64,000 nt of DNA from Pseudomonadota bacterium (GTDB taxonomy: Bacteria; Pseudomonadota; Gammaproteobacteria; Burkholderiales; Thiobacillaceae): the NCBI GenBank assembly GCA_030653935.1, contig JAURYL010000116.1, forward strand, positions 19,730 to 83,729, written 5' to 3'. Below are positions 44,612 through 52,734 of the stretch, in pieces. A program made the translations under genes and the position numbers. The notes under the pieces are model-generated. The model did not search any database and was not told the origin of the DNA. It saw nothing but the letters and a program-made list of their open reading frames with translations. Position 1 is the first letter of the stretch. Each line of letters begins with the position of its first letter.

Positions 44612-46740
44612 TCCGTCACCTCGCGCAGCAAGTCCAATATCCGCTTCTCTACACCGGCCAATTCAGCATCAATCTCCTTCAACGGGCGCGGCGCCTTGTA
44701 CTGGAAGAACTCACGGTTGAAGTTGATCTCGTAGCCCACCTTGCCGATGCCGCCGTCCTGTTCGTCGAGCGTCTCCCGGTCGATCCAGGCATCGGCCACA
44801 TACGGCCGTACCTCACGCAAGAAGTAGCTGACGATGTCTTCCTTGAGTGGGATGTTCTCTGTGTCCTTGAGCGCCGGGTCGGCCTCGTATTCGATGTGTT
44901 TACCTTTGCCATCAGCATGAAGGCCCAGCAGTGCGTACAGAGCGGCGTCGCTGAGGTCATCCACCATGATCGGCTGGGGAAACAGGGCCTCGTCGTCCAA
45001 AGCATCGACCTTGGTGTGCTTGGCAATCACGGCCTCGGCCTCGGGGTCTACCGTGGTGAAGCATTCGCGGAAGATCTTCCTCTGGGCCGTGCCCTTGGCT
45101 CCGGGCGTCCAGGCTTCCACGTCGTCAGGCAGGCGCTTGAAGGTCTTTTGTACCTTTTCCCAAGCTTTGTTCCAATCGAACTGGGGCTCGGCGCCCAGGG
45201 CATCTTCCACGGCCTGCAGGGCGTCGTAGAGTTCCGGGCAGGTGTTGAGGAAACGATCTTTAGCGTCGGCGGTGAGCTGAAAACGCAGGCGCAGTGGACG
45301 GTTGACGGTGATGCGGCGATAACCAAAATCAGTGTTGTCGAACACTCGGCTGGTGGTGCTGCTTTCCATGCTGCCGTGTTCGCGGGTGATGCCATCGATG
45401 GCGGCCTGGTCCAGGTAGCGGCGCTTGTCCCCCAGGCTGCGTTTCATCGGCGACCAGCGTTCGCGGGCGTCGATAAGTTGAATCTTGCCCTTGCGGTGGG
45501 CTGCCTTGCGGTTGGTGACTACCCAGATAAAAGTGCCGATACCGGTGTTGTAGAACATCTGCTCGGGCAGCGCGACGATGGCTTCCAATTGGTCGCGCTC
45601 GATGATCCAGCGGCGGATTTCACTCTCACCACTGCCAGCGCCGCCGGTGAACAGGGGTGACCCATTGAAGACTATGGCCGTGCGCGAACCGGGCTTTTCT
45701 CGTTTGCCGGGCACGTAGCCCTGAAACTTGCTCATCATGTAGAGCAGGAAGAGCAAGGCGCCATCGTTGATGCGCGGCAGCTTGCCGTTATAGCCACGGA
45801 AGTTGGGCCAGAGGTCGATGATCTTTTTTTCGGCCTTCCAGTCCACCCCGAAAGGCGGGTTGGCCAGCAGATAGTCGAAATGATTGTTAGGAAAAGGATC
45901 ATCGGTGAGCGTATTGCCAAGTGCGACCTGGCTGTCCTTGTGACCCTTGATGAGCAGGTCGGAAGCGGCCACAGCGTAAGAGCGCGGGTTGTAATCCTGG
46001 CCGTAAACCTTGACGGTGGCGTGCTCGTTATGGGCGCGAATCCAGTTCTGCGCCTCGGCCAACATGCCACCGGTGCCGCAAGCCGGGTCGCAGATGGTGA
46101 CGATGATTCCTTCCTGTGTGAGCACCTTGGTATCGGGTTCCAGCAGCAGGTTGACCATGAGCCGGATGACCTCGCGCGGGGTGAAGTGGTCACCGGCCGT
46201 TTCGTTGGCGGCTTCATTGAAGCGGCGGATCAGATCCTCGAACACCAGGCCCATGGTGATGTTGTCCACCCGCTTGGGATGCAAGTCCATCTCGGCGAAT
46301 TGCGCAACGACCTGATAGAGGCGGTTGGCTTCTTCGAGCTTTTCAATTTCCTTCTCGAACTCGAAGCGCTCGAAGATTTTGCGGATGTTCTCGGAGAAAC
46401 CGTTGATGTAGTCGGCGAGGTGGCGGCCAATGTTGTCCGGGTCGCCTTTGAGCTTGCGGAAATCGAGTTGGCTGTGATTGTGAAAACCCAGCGGCTTGCC
46501 ATCTTCATCCTTGGCCAGATTGTTCAGGATGGCATCGATGTTGGGTTGCCCCTTGGCCGTGAGCTCCGCGTGCCTTCTGAGCACGGCCTCCTTGGTAGGC
46601 TCCAGCACCCAATCAAAGCGACGCAACACCGTGAGCGGAAGCATCACCCGCTCGTATTGAGGAGGACGGTAAGGGCCGCGTAGCAGGTCGGCCACGGACC
46701 AGATGAAGTTGGCGAGTTGCTGGAAGTTGGTTGGGGTCAT
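44608..46740 (-). CDS. hsdM: Type I restriction enzyme methylase subunit
   Basis: 710 residues. An N-terminal helical HsdM domain precedes an N6-adenine methyltransferase domain with SAM-binding CDPACGTGGMLAEA and catalytic NPPFGVDW. An unusually long C-terminal region (about 480-710) contains a DUF-like helical segment. It is longer than the typical 500-residue HsdM but in the range of the larger subfamily. It is the first gene of the operon; a possible -10 TACAAT reads leftward at 46786-46781. Confidence 0.95.
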   Translation of the reverse strand: MTPTNFQQLANFIWSVADLLRGPYRPPQYERVMLPLTVLRRFDWVLEPTKEAVLRRHAELTAKGQPNIDAILNNLAKDEDGKPLGFHNHSQLDFRKLKGDPDNIGRHLADYINGFSENIRKIFERFEFEKEIEKLEEANRLYQVVAQFAEMDLHPKRVDNITMGLVFEDLIRRFNEAANETAGDHFTPREVIRLMVNLLLEPDTKVLTQEGIIVTICDPACGTGGMLAEAQNWIRAHNEHATVKVYGQDYNPRSYAVAASDLLIKGHKDSQVALGNTLTDDPFPNNHFDYLLANPPFGVDWKAEKKIIDLWPNFRGYNGKLPRINDGALLFLLYMMSKFQGYVPGKREKPGSRTAIVFNGSPLFTGGAGSGESEIRRWIIERDQLEAIVALPEQMFYNTGIGTFIWVVTNRKAAHRKGKIQLIDARERWSPMKRSLGDKRRYLDQAAIDGITREHGSMESSTTSRVFDNTDFGYRRITVNRPLRLRFQLTADAKDRFLNTCPELYDALQAVEDALGAEPQFDWNKAWEKVQKTFKRLPDDVEAWTPGAKGTAQRKIFRECFTTVDPEAEAVIAKHTKVDALDDEALFPQPIMVDDLSDAALYALLGLHADGKGKHIEYEADPALKDTENIPLKEDIVSYFLREVRPYVADAWIDRETLDEQDGGIGKVGYEINFNREFFQYKAPRPLKEIDAELAGVEKRILDLLREVTE

Positions 46741-47204
46741 GTTCTCGTTGTTACGAATAGCCGATCAAAGCCAAGCGCGCATTGTATTCACGCTACCTGG
46801 TAGGACGAGGCCTGATTATTAGGTTGGAGCCATGGGCCAGCGGCCACGCACAACAGACGAAAGACTGCTGGCAGGACATTTCTGACATTCAGTCCCGTCT
46901 ATAGAAACCTCATTTCAGTCCAAGAAAGAGACGGTCGTCGCCCCCTGCCTGAACTTCCGTAGCAAATCGAACTCAGCGTCTCAGGTGGCCGAGTACCCAC
47001 GTGGATTAGCCGATCCCCGCTGTTTTTTCTGTTGCTCCTCAGCGGCCAACTTCGCACAGCCCAAGCGCCAGCAGCCCCCAGTTCCTGTTCAGGCCGGCGT
47101 ATCCGGCCCGCAAAGTGGCGTTCACGGGCAAGCGCGTTCGCGCTACAACCGAACCTGCCGCGAACCATCGCGCATGAATTTGCTCCACTCATTTTTCATG
47201 GGAA
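46741..47204. other. Gene-free stretch upstream of hsdM
   Basis: 464 bases in which neither strand gives a convincing gene. The hsdM-proximal 50 bases hold a candidate leftward -10 (TACAAT, 46781-46786 complement) without a good -35. The remainder looks like decayed DNA at the island edge. Confidence 0.45.
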
Positions 47205-47378
47205 ATGCTCATGCGCCGGAAAGCCACGACACGATACGCCGGGCTCATCGCGCTCAGCCTGACCGCCTGCGCGCCACACGCCGACGAGGCCGTGGACAGA
47301 AAGGCCATCCAGAAGGCCGGCTTCCTCGATCTCTATGTAGTCCGCATGGACGGTGAGCTGTTCTATAGTGCGCGATTG
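47205..47378 (+). pseudogene. Remnant of a lipoprotein gene
   Basis: The frame opens with MLMRRKATTRYAGLIALSLTAC, a lipoprotein signal with lipobox, then about 35 plausible residues up to FYSARLHA. After that the composition turns random and the frame runs into a gene on the opposite strand. It is probably the 5' end of a broken gene left at the island margin. Confidence 0.45.
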
Positions 47379-47466
47379 CATGCGCCATCCACATCACCCA
47401 GGTCCAATAACACCCGCGCCGATGCACACGCCCTGTCAGCCTTGTTCAACAGCGCATCAGCTTCTC

Positions 47467-47802
47467 TCACAGGCGTATCCCCTCACGGGCAATGTTTTCC
47501 AGCAAGCGCGGGTTGTCCCCGGTTTCCGGGTGTTCCCATTCGTCCAGCCAGATCGGCATGGGGGAAATATCGATGCCGGTTTCCAGCAATACATCGAACG
47601 CGATATCCGCCATCGCCAGTTTGGTCGTGAGAAACCGTTGATGTTCGCCGCGCAGCAACACCGCCACGTCGGCATCGCTGTCCGCTCGGTGGGTTTGCCG
47701 GGCGCGGCTGCCGAACAGGTAGGCGCCCGCCACGTCATAGCTCGCGCCGGCTTGCTCCAGGAACAAGCGCAATGCACGTTCGGTGGCGGGATCGATGGTC
47801 AT
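47467..47802 (-). CDS. Orphan MNT-type nucleotidyltransferase
   Basis: 111 residues with the minimal nucleotidyltransferase signature GSRARQTHRADSDADVAVLL (GSxARG-like, then SDxD) and a later Asp in IAFDVLLETG. Proteins of this size usually pair with a HEPN toxin, which they AMPylate (MntA-HepT). No HEPN gene lies on either side, so the partner is lost or elsewhere. No obvious ribosome-binding site. Confidence 0.78.
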   Translation of the reverse strand: MTIDPATERALRLFLEQAGASYDVAGAYLFGSRARQTHRADSDADVAVLLRGEHQRFLTTKLAMADIAFDVLLETGIDISPMPIWLDEWEHPETGDNPRLLENIAREGIRL

Positions 47803-48078
47803 GACATGGGTGGCAATGAGGACGAACGAAGAATAGCAGTCCAGGCCTGGCGAGGTGAGGCGGCCTGCGCCGTACCCCGAATCAAACCGCCGGTCCTTCG
47901 ATCACCGCTACCATGTTGGGCCGCGTACCTCAGCCCAACCTCTAATACATTCGGCCATGTAGTCCCAACTCGCACGATCAAGGCAGGCGCCAGAACCTGC
48001 CATCAAATGGAGGTAGATCATGCACGCACAGCAGTTCACCCCGTTCCATGACTGGAAGCGGGATTTGCTCCATCGCCC

Positions 48079-48396
48079 TGCCCCACCCCGGCCGCCGGCT
48101 GCGCCACGCAAATCGGCGGCCGTTCCATCACCGTCGGCCTCGGCGACAAGCGCAAGACACTGCAACCGTTTCAGGTCTGGGTAAAAGTCGCCGGCGCCGA
48201 TCAGGTGCAGGCCAGCTTCACGATGGTGGACATGAACATGGGCTTCAACCTCTACACCCTGCGCCCGGACAAAGACGGCGTATTCCGCGCCCAGGTCACC
48301 CTCCCCACCTGCGTCAGCGGCCGCCGCGAATGGGTGATGACCGTGGACATCGACAAGACCACCCGGCTTGCCGTGCCGTTTTCTACCGAGCTGTAG
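48079..48396 (+). pseudogene. 5'-truncated second copy of the nos-cluster FixH-like gene
   Basis: From CPTPAAGC to the stop, 105 codons match 37818-38132 of the intact gene with scattered substitutions and no frameshift. The signal anchor is missing, and an in-frame stop lies at 48049-48051. A well-placed GGAGG and ATG at 48020 open a different frame (MHAQQFTPFHDWKRDLLH) that runs into the copy out of phase, so an unrelated gene start has been joined to it. The copy marks the right edge of the defence island. Confidence 0.88.
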
Positions 48397-48448
48397 GGCG
48401 GCGGCTGAGCAGCTGGTTGCACGCGCTTTCTTCGTTTGCAAGCTAAAC

Positions 48449-48464
48449 TGACCATACTAGTCAG
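48449..48464. promoter_or_regulatory. Possible autoregulatory operator of the Phd/VapC pair
   Basis: Inverted repeat CTGAC-N6-GTCAG centred 25 bases before the antitoxin ATG, with TTGCAA (48436-48441) upstream as a possible -35. Phd-type antitoxins bind such dyads. Confidence 0.45.
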
Positions 48465-48481
48465 ATTGAAACGAGGAACAT

Positions 48482-48733
48482 ATGCACATGTGGCAGATAC
48501 AGGAAGCCAAAGCCCGCTTGAGCGAGGTCGTGCGCCAGGCCGAACAGGAAGGCCCGCAGGACATCACCTGGCATGGCCGTTCCGTGGCCGTGCTGCTCTC
48601 GCGCAGTGACTATGAGCGGCTGACCGGCGGCAATGAATCGCTGGTGGATTTCATGCGCCGCTCGCCCTTGTTCGGTCTGGATGAGCCTGAATTCAGCCGC
48701 GACCCGAGCCTCACTCGCGAGGTATCGCTTTGA
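48482..48733 (+). CDS. Phd/YefM-family antitoxin
   Basis: 83 residues. The N-terminal WQIQEAKARLSEVVRQAEQEGPQ and WHGRSVAVLLSRSDYERL blocks are the Phd/YefM DNA-binding fold; the C-terminal tail would bind the toxin. Either ATG (48482 or 48488) could start it; a weak GAGGAA precedes. The stop overlaps the TTG start of the PIN toxin gene. Confidence 0.88.
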   Translation: MHMWQIQEAKARLSEVVRQAEQEGPQDITWHGRSVAVLLSRSDYERLTGGNESLVDFMRRSPLFGLDEPEFSRDPSLTREVSL

Positions 48734-49143
48734 GCTATCTCATCGATACCAATGTCCTTTCCGAACTACGCCGCAAATCACCCCATCCGGATGTCGTGGC
48801 CTGGATGCGGCAACGTCGGCCGGACAGCCTCTATATCAGCGTGCTGACCCTGGGCGAATTACGCAAAGGCATCGAAACACTCGCCGACGGCGACAAGAAA
48901 TTGCAATTGCGCGACTGGCTGGAGAACGACCTACCGGTGTTTTTCCGTGGCCGGGTGTTGCTGATCGACGCGGCCGTGGCCCAACGCTGGGGATGTCTAC
49001 AGGCAGAGATGGGGCGGCCGATACCCGCCGTCGATAGCCTCCTTGCCGCCCAGGCACTGCATGCCGGGATGAAGCTGGTCACCCGCAACGTCAAGGACTT
49101 CGCTTACCCCGGGCTCGAAGTCATCAATCCCTGGAGCGGTTGA
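48730..49143 (+). CDS. vapC: PIN-domain toxin, FitB/VapC type
   Basis: 137 residues from a TTG that overlaps the antitoxin stop (TTGA). PIN acidic residues are Asp in YLIDTNVLSELR, Glu in LTLGELRKGI, Asp in IPAVDSLLAAQA and Asp in TRNVKDF. It should be a sequence-specific endoribonuclease held inactive by the Phd-type partner. It lies immediately outside the truncated repeat copy that bounds the defence island. Confidence 0.9.
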   Translation: MSYLIDTNVLSELRRKSPHPDVVAWMRQRRPDSLYISVLTLGELRKGIETLADGDKKLQLRDWLENDLPVFFRGRVLLIDAAVAQRWGCLQAEMGRPIPAVDSLLAAQALHAGMKLVTRNVKDFAYPGLEVINPWSG

Positions 49144-49161
49144 ACCTGGCTGGCCCGCCGG

Positions 49162-49344
49162 TCACGAGGAACAACTTTTCCCGCTACAGCCACTGCCGGC
49201 GGTACACGAACCGCAACCCTTGTCGCTGTTGCGAAACGGGCCGAGTTGCGGGTTTTTTCTGGCAAACCCGCGGTAAAGACGGTCGACGCCGATGCCGATG
49301 AGGCCGATGCCGAGGATCAGGGCGATGGTGATGAGGTAGGTCAT
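49162..49344 (-). CDS. Small Cys-rich membrane protein at the end of the rnf operon
   Basis: 60 residues. One membrane helix (about 3-22) is followed by a basic turn and a tail with five cysteines (GCGSCTAGSGCSGKSCSS). It lies downstream of rnfA on the same strand after a family C repeat. The plan resembles NqrM, the Cys-containing factor that inserts iron into the related Na+-NQR, and also FeoB-associated Cys-rich proteins. A metal or Fe-S delivery role for Rnf is a reasonable guess only. Confidence 0.65.
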   Translation of the reverse strand: MTYLITIALILGIGLIGIGVDRLYRGFARKNPQLGPFRNSDKGCGSCTAGSGCSGKSCSS

Positions 49345-49346
49345 TT

Positions 49347-49453
49347 GATTTCGGATTTCGGATTTCGGATTTCGGATTTCGGATTTCGGATTTCGGGCGC
49401 GCGCAAGCGCGCGGACTTCAAATCCGAAATCCGAAATCGCAAATCCGAAATCG
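49347..49453. repeat. CGGATTT repeat family C next to rnfA
   Basis: Six tandem TTTCGGAT units, a GCGCGCGCAAGCGCGC centre and inverted ATCCGAAAT units, reaching the rnfA stop codon. Confidence 0.9.
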
Positions 49454-49455
49454 TC

Positions 49456-50040
49456 TCATTCTCCCGCTCCCAGGCCGGCGAAACCCATGAAGGCGAGCGA
49501 GAGCAGGCCGGCGAGCATCAGTGACAGGGCGGTCCCCTGCACCACGTTGGGGACGATGGCGAGGTTGAGGCGCTCGCGCAGGCCGGCCATCAGCAGCAGG
49601 GCCAGGGTGAAACCGGCGCCGCCGGCCACCGCGAAGGTCACCGACTGGAGAAAGTCGTAATCGCGCGCGGTCTGGAATAGGGCCACACCCAATACGGCGC
49701 AGTTGGTGGTGATCAGCGGCAAATAGATGCCCAGCGCCCGGAACAGCACCGGGCTGTACTTCTTCAGCACCATCTCCACCAGTTGCACCGCCGAGGCGAT
49801 GATCACGATGTAGGCAATCAGGCGCAGAAACTCCAGGTTGAAAGTGGTCACCAGCCAGTTGAGGCCGAAGGCGCAGAGGCTGGCCACCAGCATCACGAAA
49901 GTGGTCGCCGCACCCATCGGCAACGCGGTGTTGAGGCGCGCCGAGACGCCGAGGAACGGGCACAGGCCGAGGAACATGGCCAACACCAGGTTGTTGGCGA
50001 GCAGGGTGCCGATGAAGATTTGCGACAGGGATTCAGACAT
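49456..50040 (-). CDS. rnfA: Rnf complex subunit RnfA
   Basis: 194 residues, six membrane helices, with conserved NNLVLAMFLGLCPFLGVS and LPLITTNCAVLGVAL. With RnfE it forms the inverted-topology pair in the membrane core that shuttles electrons between RnfB and the flavins. It overlaps rnfE by eight bases. Confidence 0.96.
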   Translation of the reverse strand: MSESLSQIFIGTLLANNLVLAMFLGLCPFLGVSARLNTALPMGAATTFVMLVASLCAFGLNWLVTTFNLEFLRLIAYIVIIASAVQLVEMVLKKYSPVLFRALGIYLPLITTNCAVLGVALFQTARDYDFLQSVTFAVAGGAGFTLALLLMAGLRERLNLAIVPNVVQGTALSLMLAGLLSLAFMGFAGLGAGE

Positions 50041-50683
50041 GAGCGTGTCCCTCCACAGGTTTGACCGGCGTGGCCTTGCGACTGTTCAGCCAGTTGAACA
50101 GCAACAGCCAGGCGCCGAGCACGAAGAAGCCGCCGGGCGGCAACACCATGATCACCCAGGGCTGGAAATCCGGCCCGAACAAGGCGAAACCGAACAGCTT
50201 GCCGGCGCCGAGGATTTCCCGCACCGCGCCGATGGCGAACAAGCCGATGGCGAAGCCGACACCCATGCCGAGGGCGTTTAGCAACGCCCGCCCCGGCGGG
50301 TTCTTCGAGGCATGCGCCTCGGCACGGCCGAGGATCATGCAGTTCACCACGATGAGCTGGATGAAAGCACCCAACGCGTCATACACCGCCAGGCTGATGG
50401 CCTGGATCAGGTAATCCACGACGGTGACGAAGGTGGCGATGATCAGGATGTAGGTGGCGATGCGCACCTCTCGCGGCACGACATTGCGCAGCAGCGACAC
50501 CAGCAGGGTGGAACCGAGCAACACGAACAGCGTCGCCAGGCCCATGCTCAAGGCGTTCACCGCCGAGACCGAAACCGCCAGCACCGGGCACATGCCCAGC
50601 ACCATGACGAACACCGGGTTCTGTTTCCAGATGCCTTCGAGCAGTTCTTCGAGGCTGGAGAGTTGTTTCTGGCCGGGGATCAT
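50033..50683 (-). CDS. rnfE: Rnf complex subunit RnfE
   Basis: 216 residues, six membrane helices, with KQNPVFVMVLGMCPVLAVS and LIVVNCMILGRAEA typical of RnfE/RsxE. It pairs with RnfA and overlaps rnfG by four bases and rnfA by eight. Confidence 0.96.
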   Translation of the reverse strand: MIPGQKQLSSLEELLEGIWKQNPVFVMVLGMCPVLAVSVSAVNALSMGLATLFVLLGSTLLVSLLRNVVPREVRIATYILIIATFVTVVDYLIQAISLAVYDALGAFIQLIVVNCMILGRAEAHASKNPPGRALLNALGMGVGFAIGLFAIGAVREILGAGKLFGFALFGPDFQPWVIMVLPPGGFFVLGAWLLLFNWLNSRKATPVKPVEGHAHV

Positions 50684-51531
50684 GATGAAGCTCCCTTTGC
50701 ATGGAACGATGCCCTGCTCCCCCCTTTCTCAAAGGGGGGCTGGGGGGGATTTAGCCGTTGGGAGGAAGCGCTGCCGCTGTCAAATCCCCCCTGTCCCCCC
50801 TTTGATAAAGGGGGGGACGCTTCGGCATGCGGTGTGGGGGACGCGGGCTCACTCGCCTTCAGTTTGTCGAGATTCGGCACCAGCAGCGGCAGCAGTTTCC
50901 TCGCGCTCTCGTTGATGCCCTTGCCCACCGCCTTGCAGGTCACCGTGGCGCCGGCGATGGCGTCGATCTCCCAGGGGTTCTGTTTGCTGCCGTGCTTCAC
51001 CACCTTGACGGCGTTGGCCAGCGATTTCAGGTCGGCGCTCAGTTTGACGTCGAGTGCCTCGAAGTTCTTCAGGAACGCCGCGTCGGTATGGATCTTGTCG
51101 CCGATGCCCGGCGTCTCGCGCATGGAAACCACGCCGATGCCGGTAATGGCCTGTTTTTCCGGGTCGTAGGCATAGAGCACCCGCACCGTGTCGGCGTAAC
51201 CCTTGGCCGCGCCCTCGGCGGCCAGACCCTTGAGGGCACCGGCCTGGTCATAGGCGGCATAGAGTTTCACCGCGCCTTCCGGCACGCCGTTCCCGGCCGG
51301 CTGCACGCCGCCACTGCTGACGACAAACTCCTTGACGCTGGAAGCGCCGGGGATGACCTTGAATACCGCCCGTTCCAGGGCCAGTTTCTTGTTGGTGGCC
51401 ACCGCTTCCAGGGTGCCTTCGTAGGTGGAGACGATGAGAATGCCGCACACGGTCGCCACCAGGCCGAGGGTGCGAATCATGGCGGCGCTGGGGGTGGTGG
51501 GTTGGCTGGGGTTCACAGACGCGGCGTTCAT
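50680..51531 (-). CDS. rnfG: Rnf complex subunit RnfG with repeat-encoded C-terminal tail
   Basis: 283 residues from MNAASVNPSQP; a longer in-frame start lies in repeat DNA. An N-terminal membrane anchor (about 18-36) is followed by the periplasmic FMN-binding domain with the covalent flavin threonine in IAGATVTCKAV. Residues about 239-272 are translated from two family D repeats (SPPLSKGGQGG and PPQPPFEKGG) and are not part of normal RnfG. RnfG carries electrons through a covalently bound FMN. It overlaps rnfE by four bases; another family D repeat separates it from rnfD. Confidence 0.94.
   Translation of the reverse strand: MNAASVNPSQPTTPSAAMIRTLGLVATVCGILIVSTYEGTLEAVATNKKLALERAVFKVIPGASSVKEFVVSSGGVQPAGNGVPEGAVKLYAAYDQAGALKGLAAEGAAKGYADTVRVLYAYDPEKQAITGIGVVSMRETPGIGDKIHTDAAFLKNFEALDVKLSADLKSLANAVKVVKHGSKQNPWEIDAIAGATVTCKAVGKGINESARKLLPLLVPNLDKLKASEPASPTPHAEASPPLSKGGQGGFDSGSASSQRLNPPQPPFEKGGSRASFHAKGASS
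50717..50817. repeat. Paired family D repeats inside the rnfG 3' end
   Basis: Two CCCCCCTTT-N-AAAGGGGGG hairpins (near 50720-50739 and 50794-50815) linked by GGGGGGGATTTAG and CAAATCCCCCC, read in frame as rnfG codons. Confidence 0.88.
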
Positions 51532-51551
51532 GTGCGCACCTCGGTGGAACA

Positions 51552-51653
51552 CTCCCCCCTTTTCCAAAGGGGGGCGGGGGGGGATTTAGCAGCAGGTGAT
51601 ACCTGGATGCGCGAACAAATCCCCCCCGGCCCCCCTTTGATAAAGGGGGGAGT
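51552..51653. repeat. Paired family D repeats between rnfG and rnfD
   Basis: The same two-hairpin arrangement as inside rnfG (CCCCCCTTTTCCAAAGGGGGG, then CCCCCCTTTGATAAAGGGGGG split by the GGGATTTAG link), here intergenic. Confidence 0.9.
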
Positions 51654-51679
51654 TGAGGGCGCGCGGCTTGTCATGTGAT

Positions 51680-52729
51680 TCATGCGCCCTTCCCCTTGAT
51701 TGTCTTCACCTCGCCGAACACCTTGGGCTGCGTCACCTGGTCGATCAGCGGCGCCAGGGCGTTGCCAAGCAGGATGGCGTACATCACACCCTCGGTGAGG
51801 CCGCCGAAGTAGCGGATCATCACCGTCACCACGCCGATCAGGGTGCCGTAGATCCACACGCCTTTCGGGGTCACCGGCGAAGTCGCCATGTCGCTGGCCA
51901 TGAACACCGCGCCGAGCATCATGCCGCCGGAGAGCAGCACGAACAGCGGGTCGGGGTAGCGCGCCGGGTCGATCATCTGGAACAACAGCGCGGTGAGCGC
52001 GGCGCTGCCGAGTATTGCCACCGGAATGCGCCAGTCCATGAACTTGCGAATGGCCAGATAGGCACCGCAGAGCAGGATCAGGATGGCCGAGGTTTCCCCC
52101 GCCGAGGCGGTGACCGCGCCGCTGAGAAAGTCGTGTGGCGTCGCCAGCACGTTGTCGAATTTCCAGCGCGCCAGCGGCGTGGCGCCGGTGAAGCCATCCA
52201 GCGCCGATTTTGCCCAGGCGGAGACGTCGGGCGGAGTCATCAACGGCGCGGTGAACGTGGTCGGTACGAATTCACTGAAGCGATTCGGCGCGAAGGCCGG
52301 CACCCAGGTGGTGATGGCGACCGGGAACGCCGCCTGGACGAAGGCGCGGCCGACCAGGGCCGGATTCATCACGTTGTAGCCGATGCCGCCGAACAGCGCC
52401 TTGCCCAGGGCGATGGCCATGAAACCGGCGACCGCGCCCATCCATAGTGGGAACGACGGCGGCAGGGTCAGCGCCAGGAGCAGGCCGGTGATGGTCGCGC
52501 TCCAGTCCGACAGGGTGCTGTACTGGCCGCTCAGGCGGTTGAACAGGCGCTCGCTGGCCAGACAGGTAAGCGTGATGGTAACGATCAAGGCCAGCGCGGA
52601 AAGCCCGTATTGCCAGACCGAGAAGGCAGCGATGGGCAGCAGCGCCAGCACCACGTGGAACATGATGCGTTCGACGCTGGAGCCCTTCACCACATGGGGC
52701 GAGGTGCGCAGTTCGATGCGTGCGGTCAT
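51680..52729 (-). CDS. rnfD: Rnf complex subunit RnfD
   Basis: 349 residues from MTARIELRTSPHVVKG; the frame is open further upstream but only through another gene. Nine or so membrane helices are seen, with the flavin-attachment region VTASAGETSAIL, where the second flavin-linked Thr/Ser of Rnf is normally found, and GGMMLGAVFMASDMATSPVTP. It spans the membrane core and transfers electrons coupled to ion flow. Its start is five bases from the upstream unknown gene. Confidence 0.95.
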   Translation of the reverse strand: MTARIELRTSPHVVKGSSVERIMFHVVLALLPIAAFSVWQYGLSALALIVTITLTCLASERLFNRLSGQYSTLSDWSATITGLLLALTLPPSFPLWMGAVAGFMAIALGKALFGGIGYNVMNPALVGRAFVQAAFPVAITTWVPAFAPNRFSEFVPTTFTAPLMTPPDVSAWAKSALDGFTGATPLARWKFDNVLATPHDFLSGAVTASAGETSAILILLCGAYLAIRKFMDWRIPVAILGSAALTALLFQMIDPARYPDPLFVLLSGGMMLGAVFMASDMATSPVTPKGVWIYGTLIGVVTVMIRYFGGLTEGVMYAILLGNALAPLIDQVTQPKVFGEVKTIKGKGA

Positions 52730-52734
52730 GGGAT

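Noticed and set aside
46899..47192. Minus-strand frame of 97 codons upstream of hsdM
   Set aside because: Arg/Ser/Trp-rich with no motif and no ribosome-binding site; judged non-coding.
49347..49453. CRISPR-like array of TTTCGGAT units
   Set aside because: Units are 8-9 bases, directly abutting, with no spacers and inverted copies on the other side, so it is a tandem/inverted repeat and not CRISPR. No cas genes are present.
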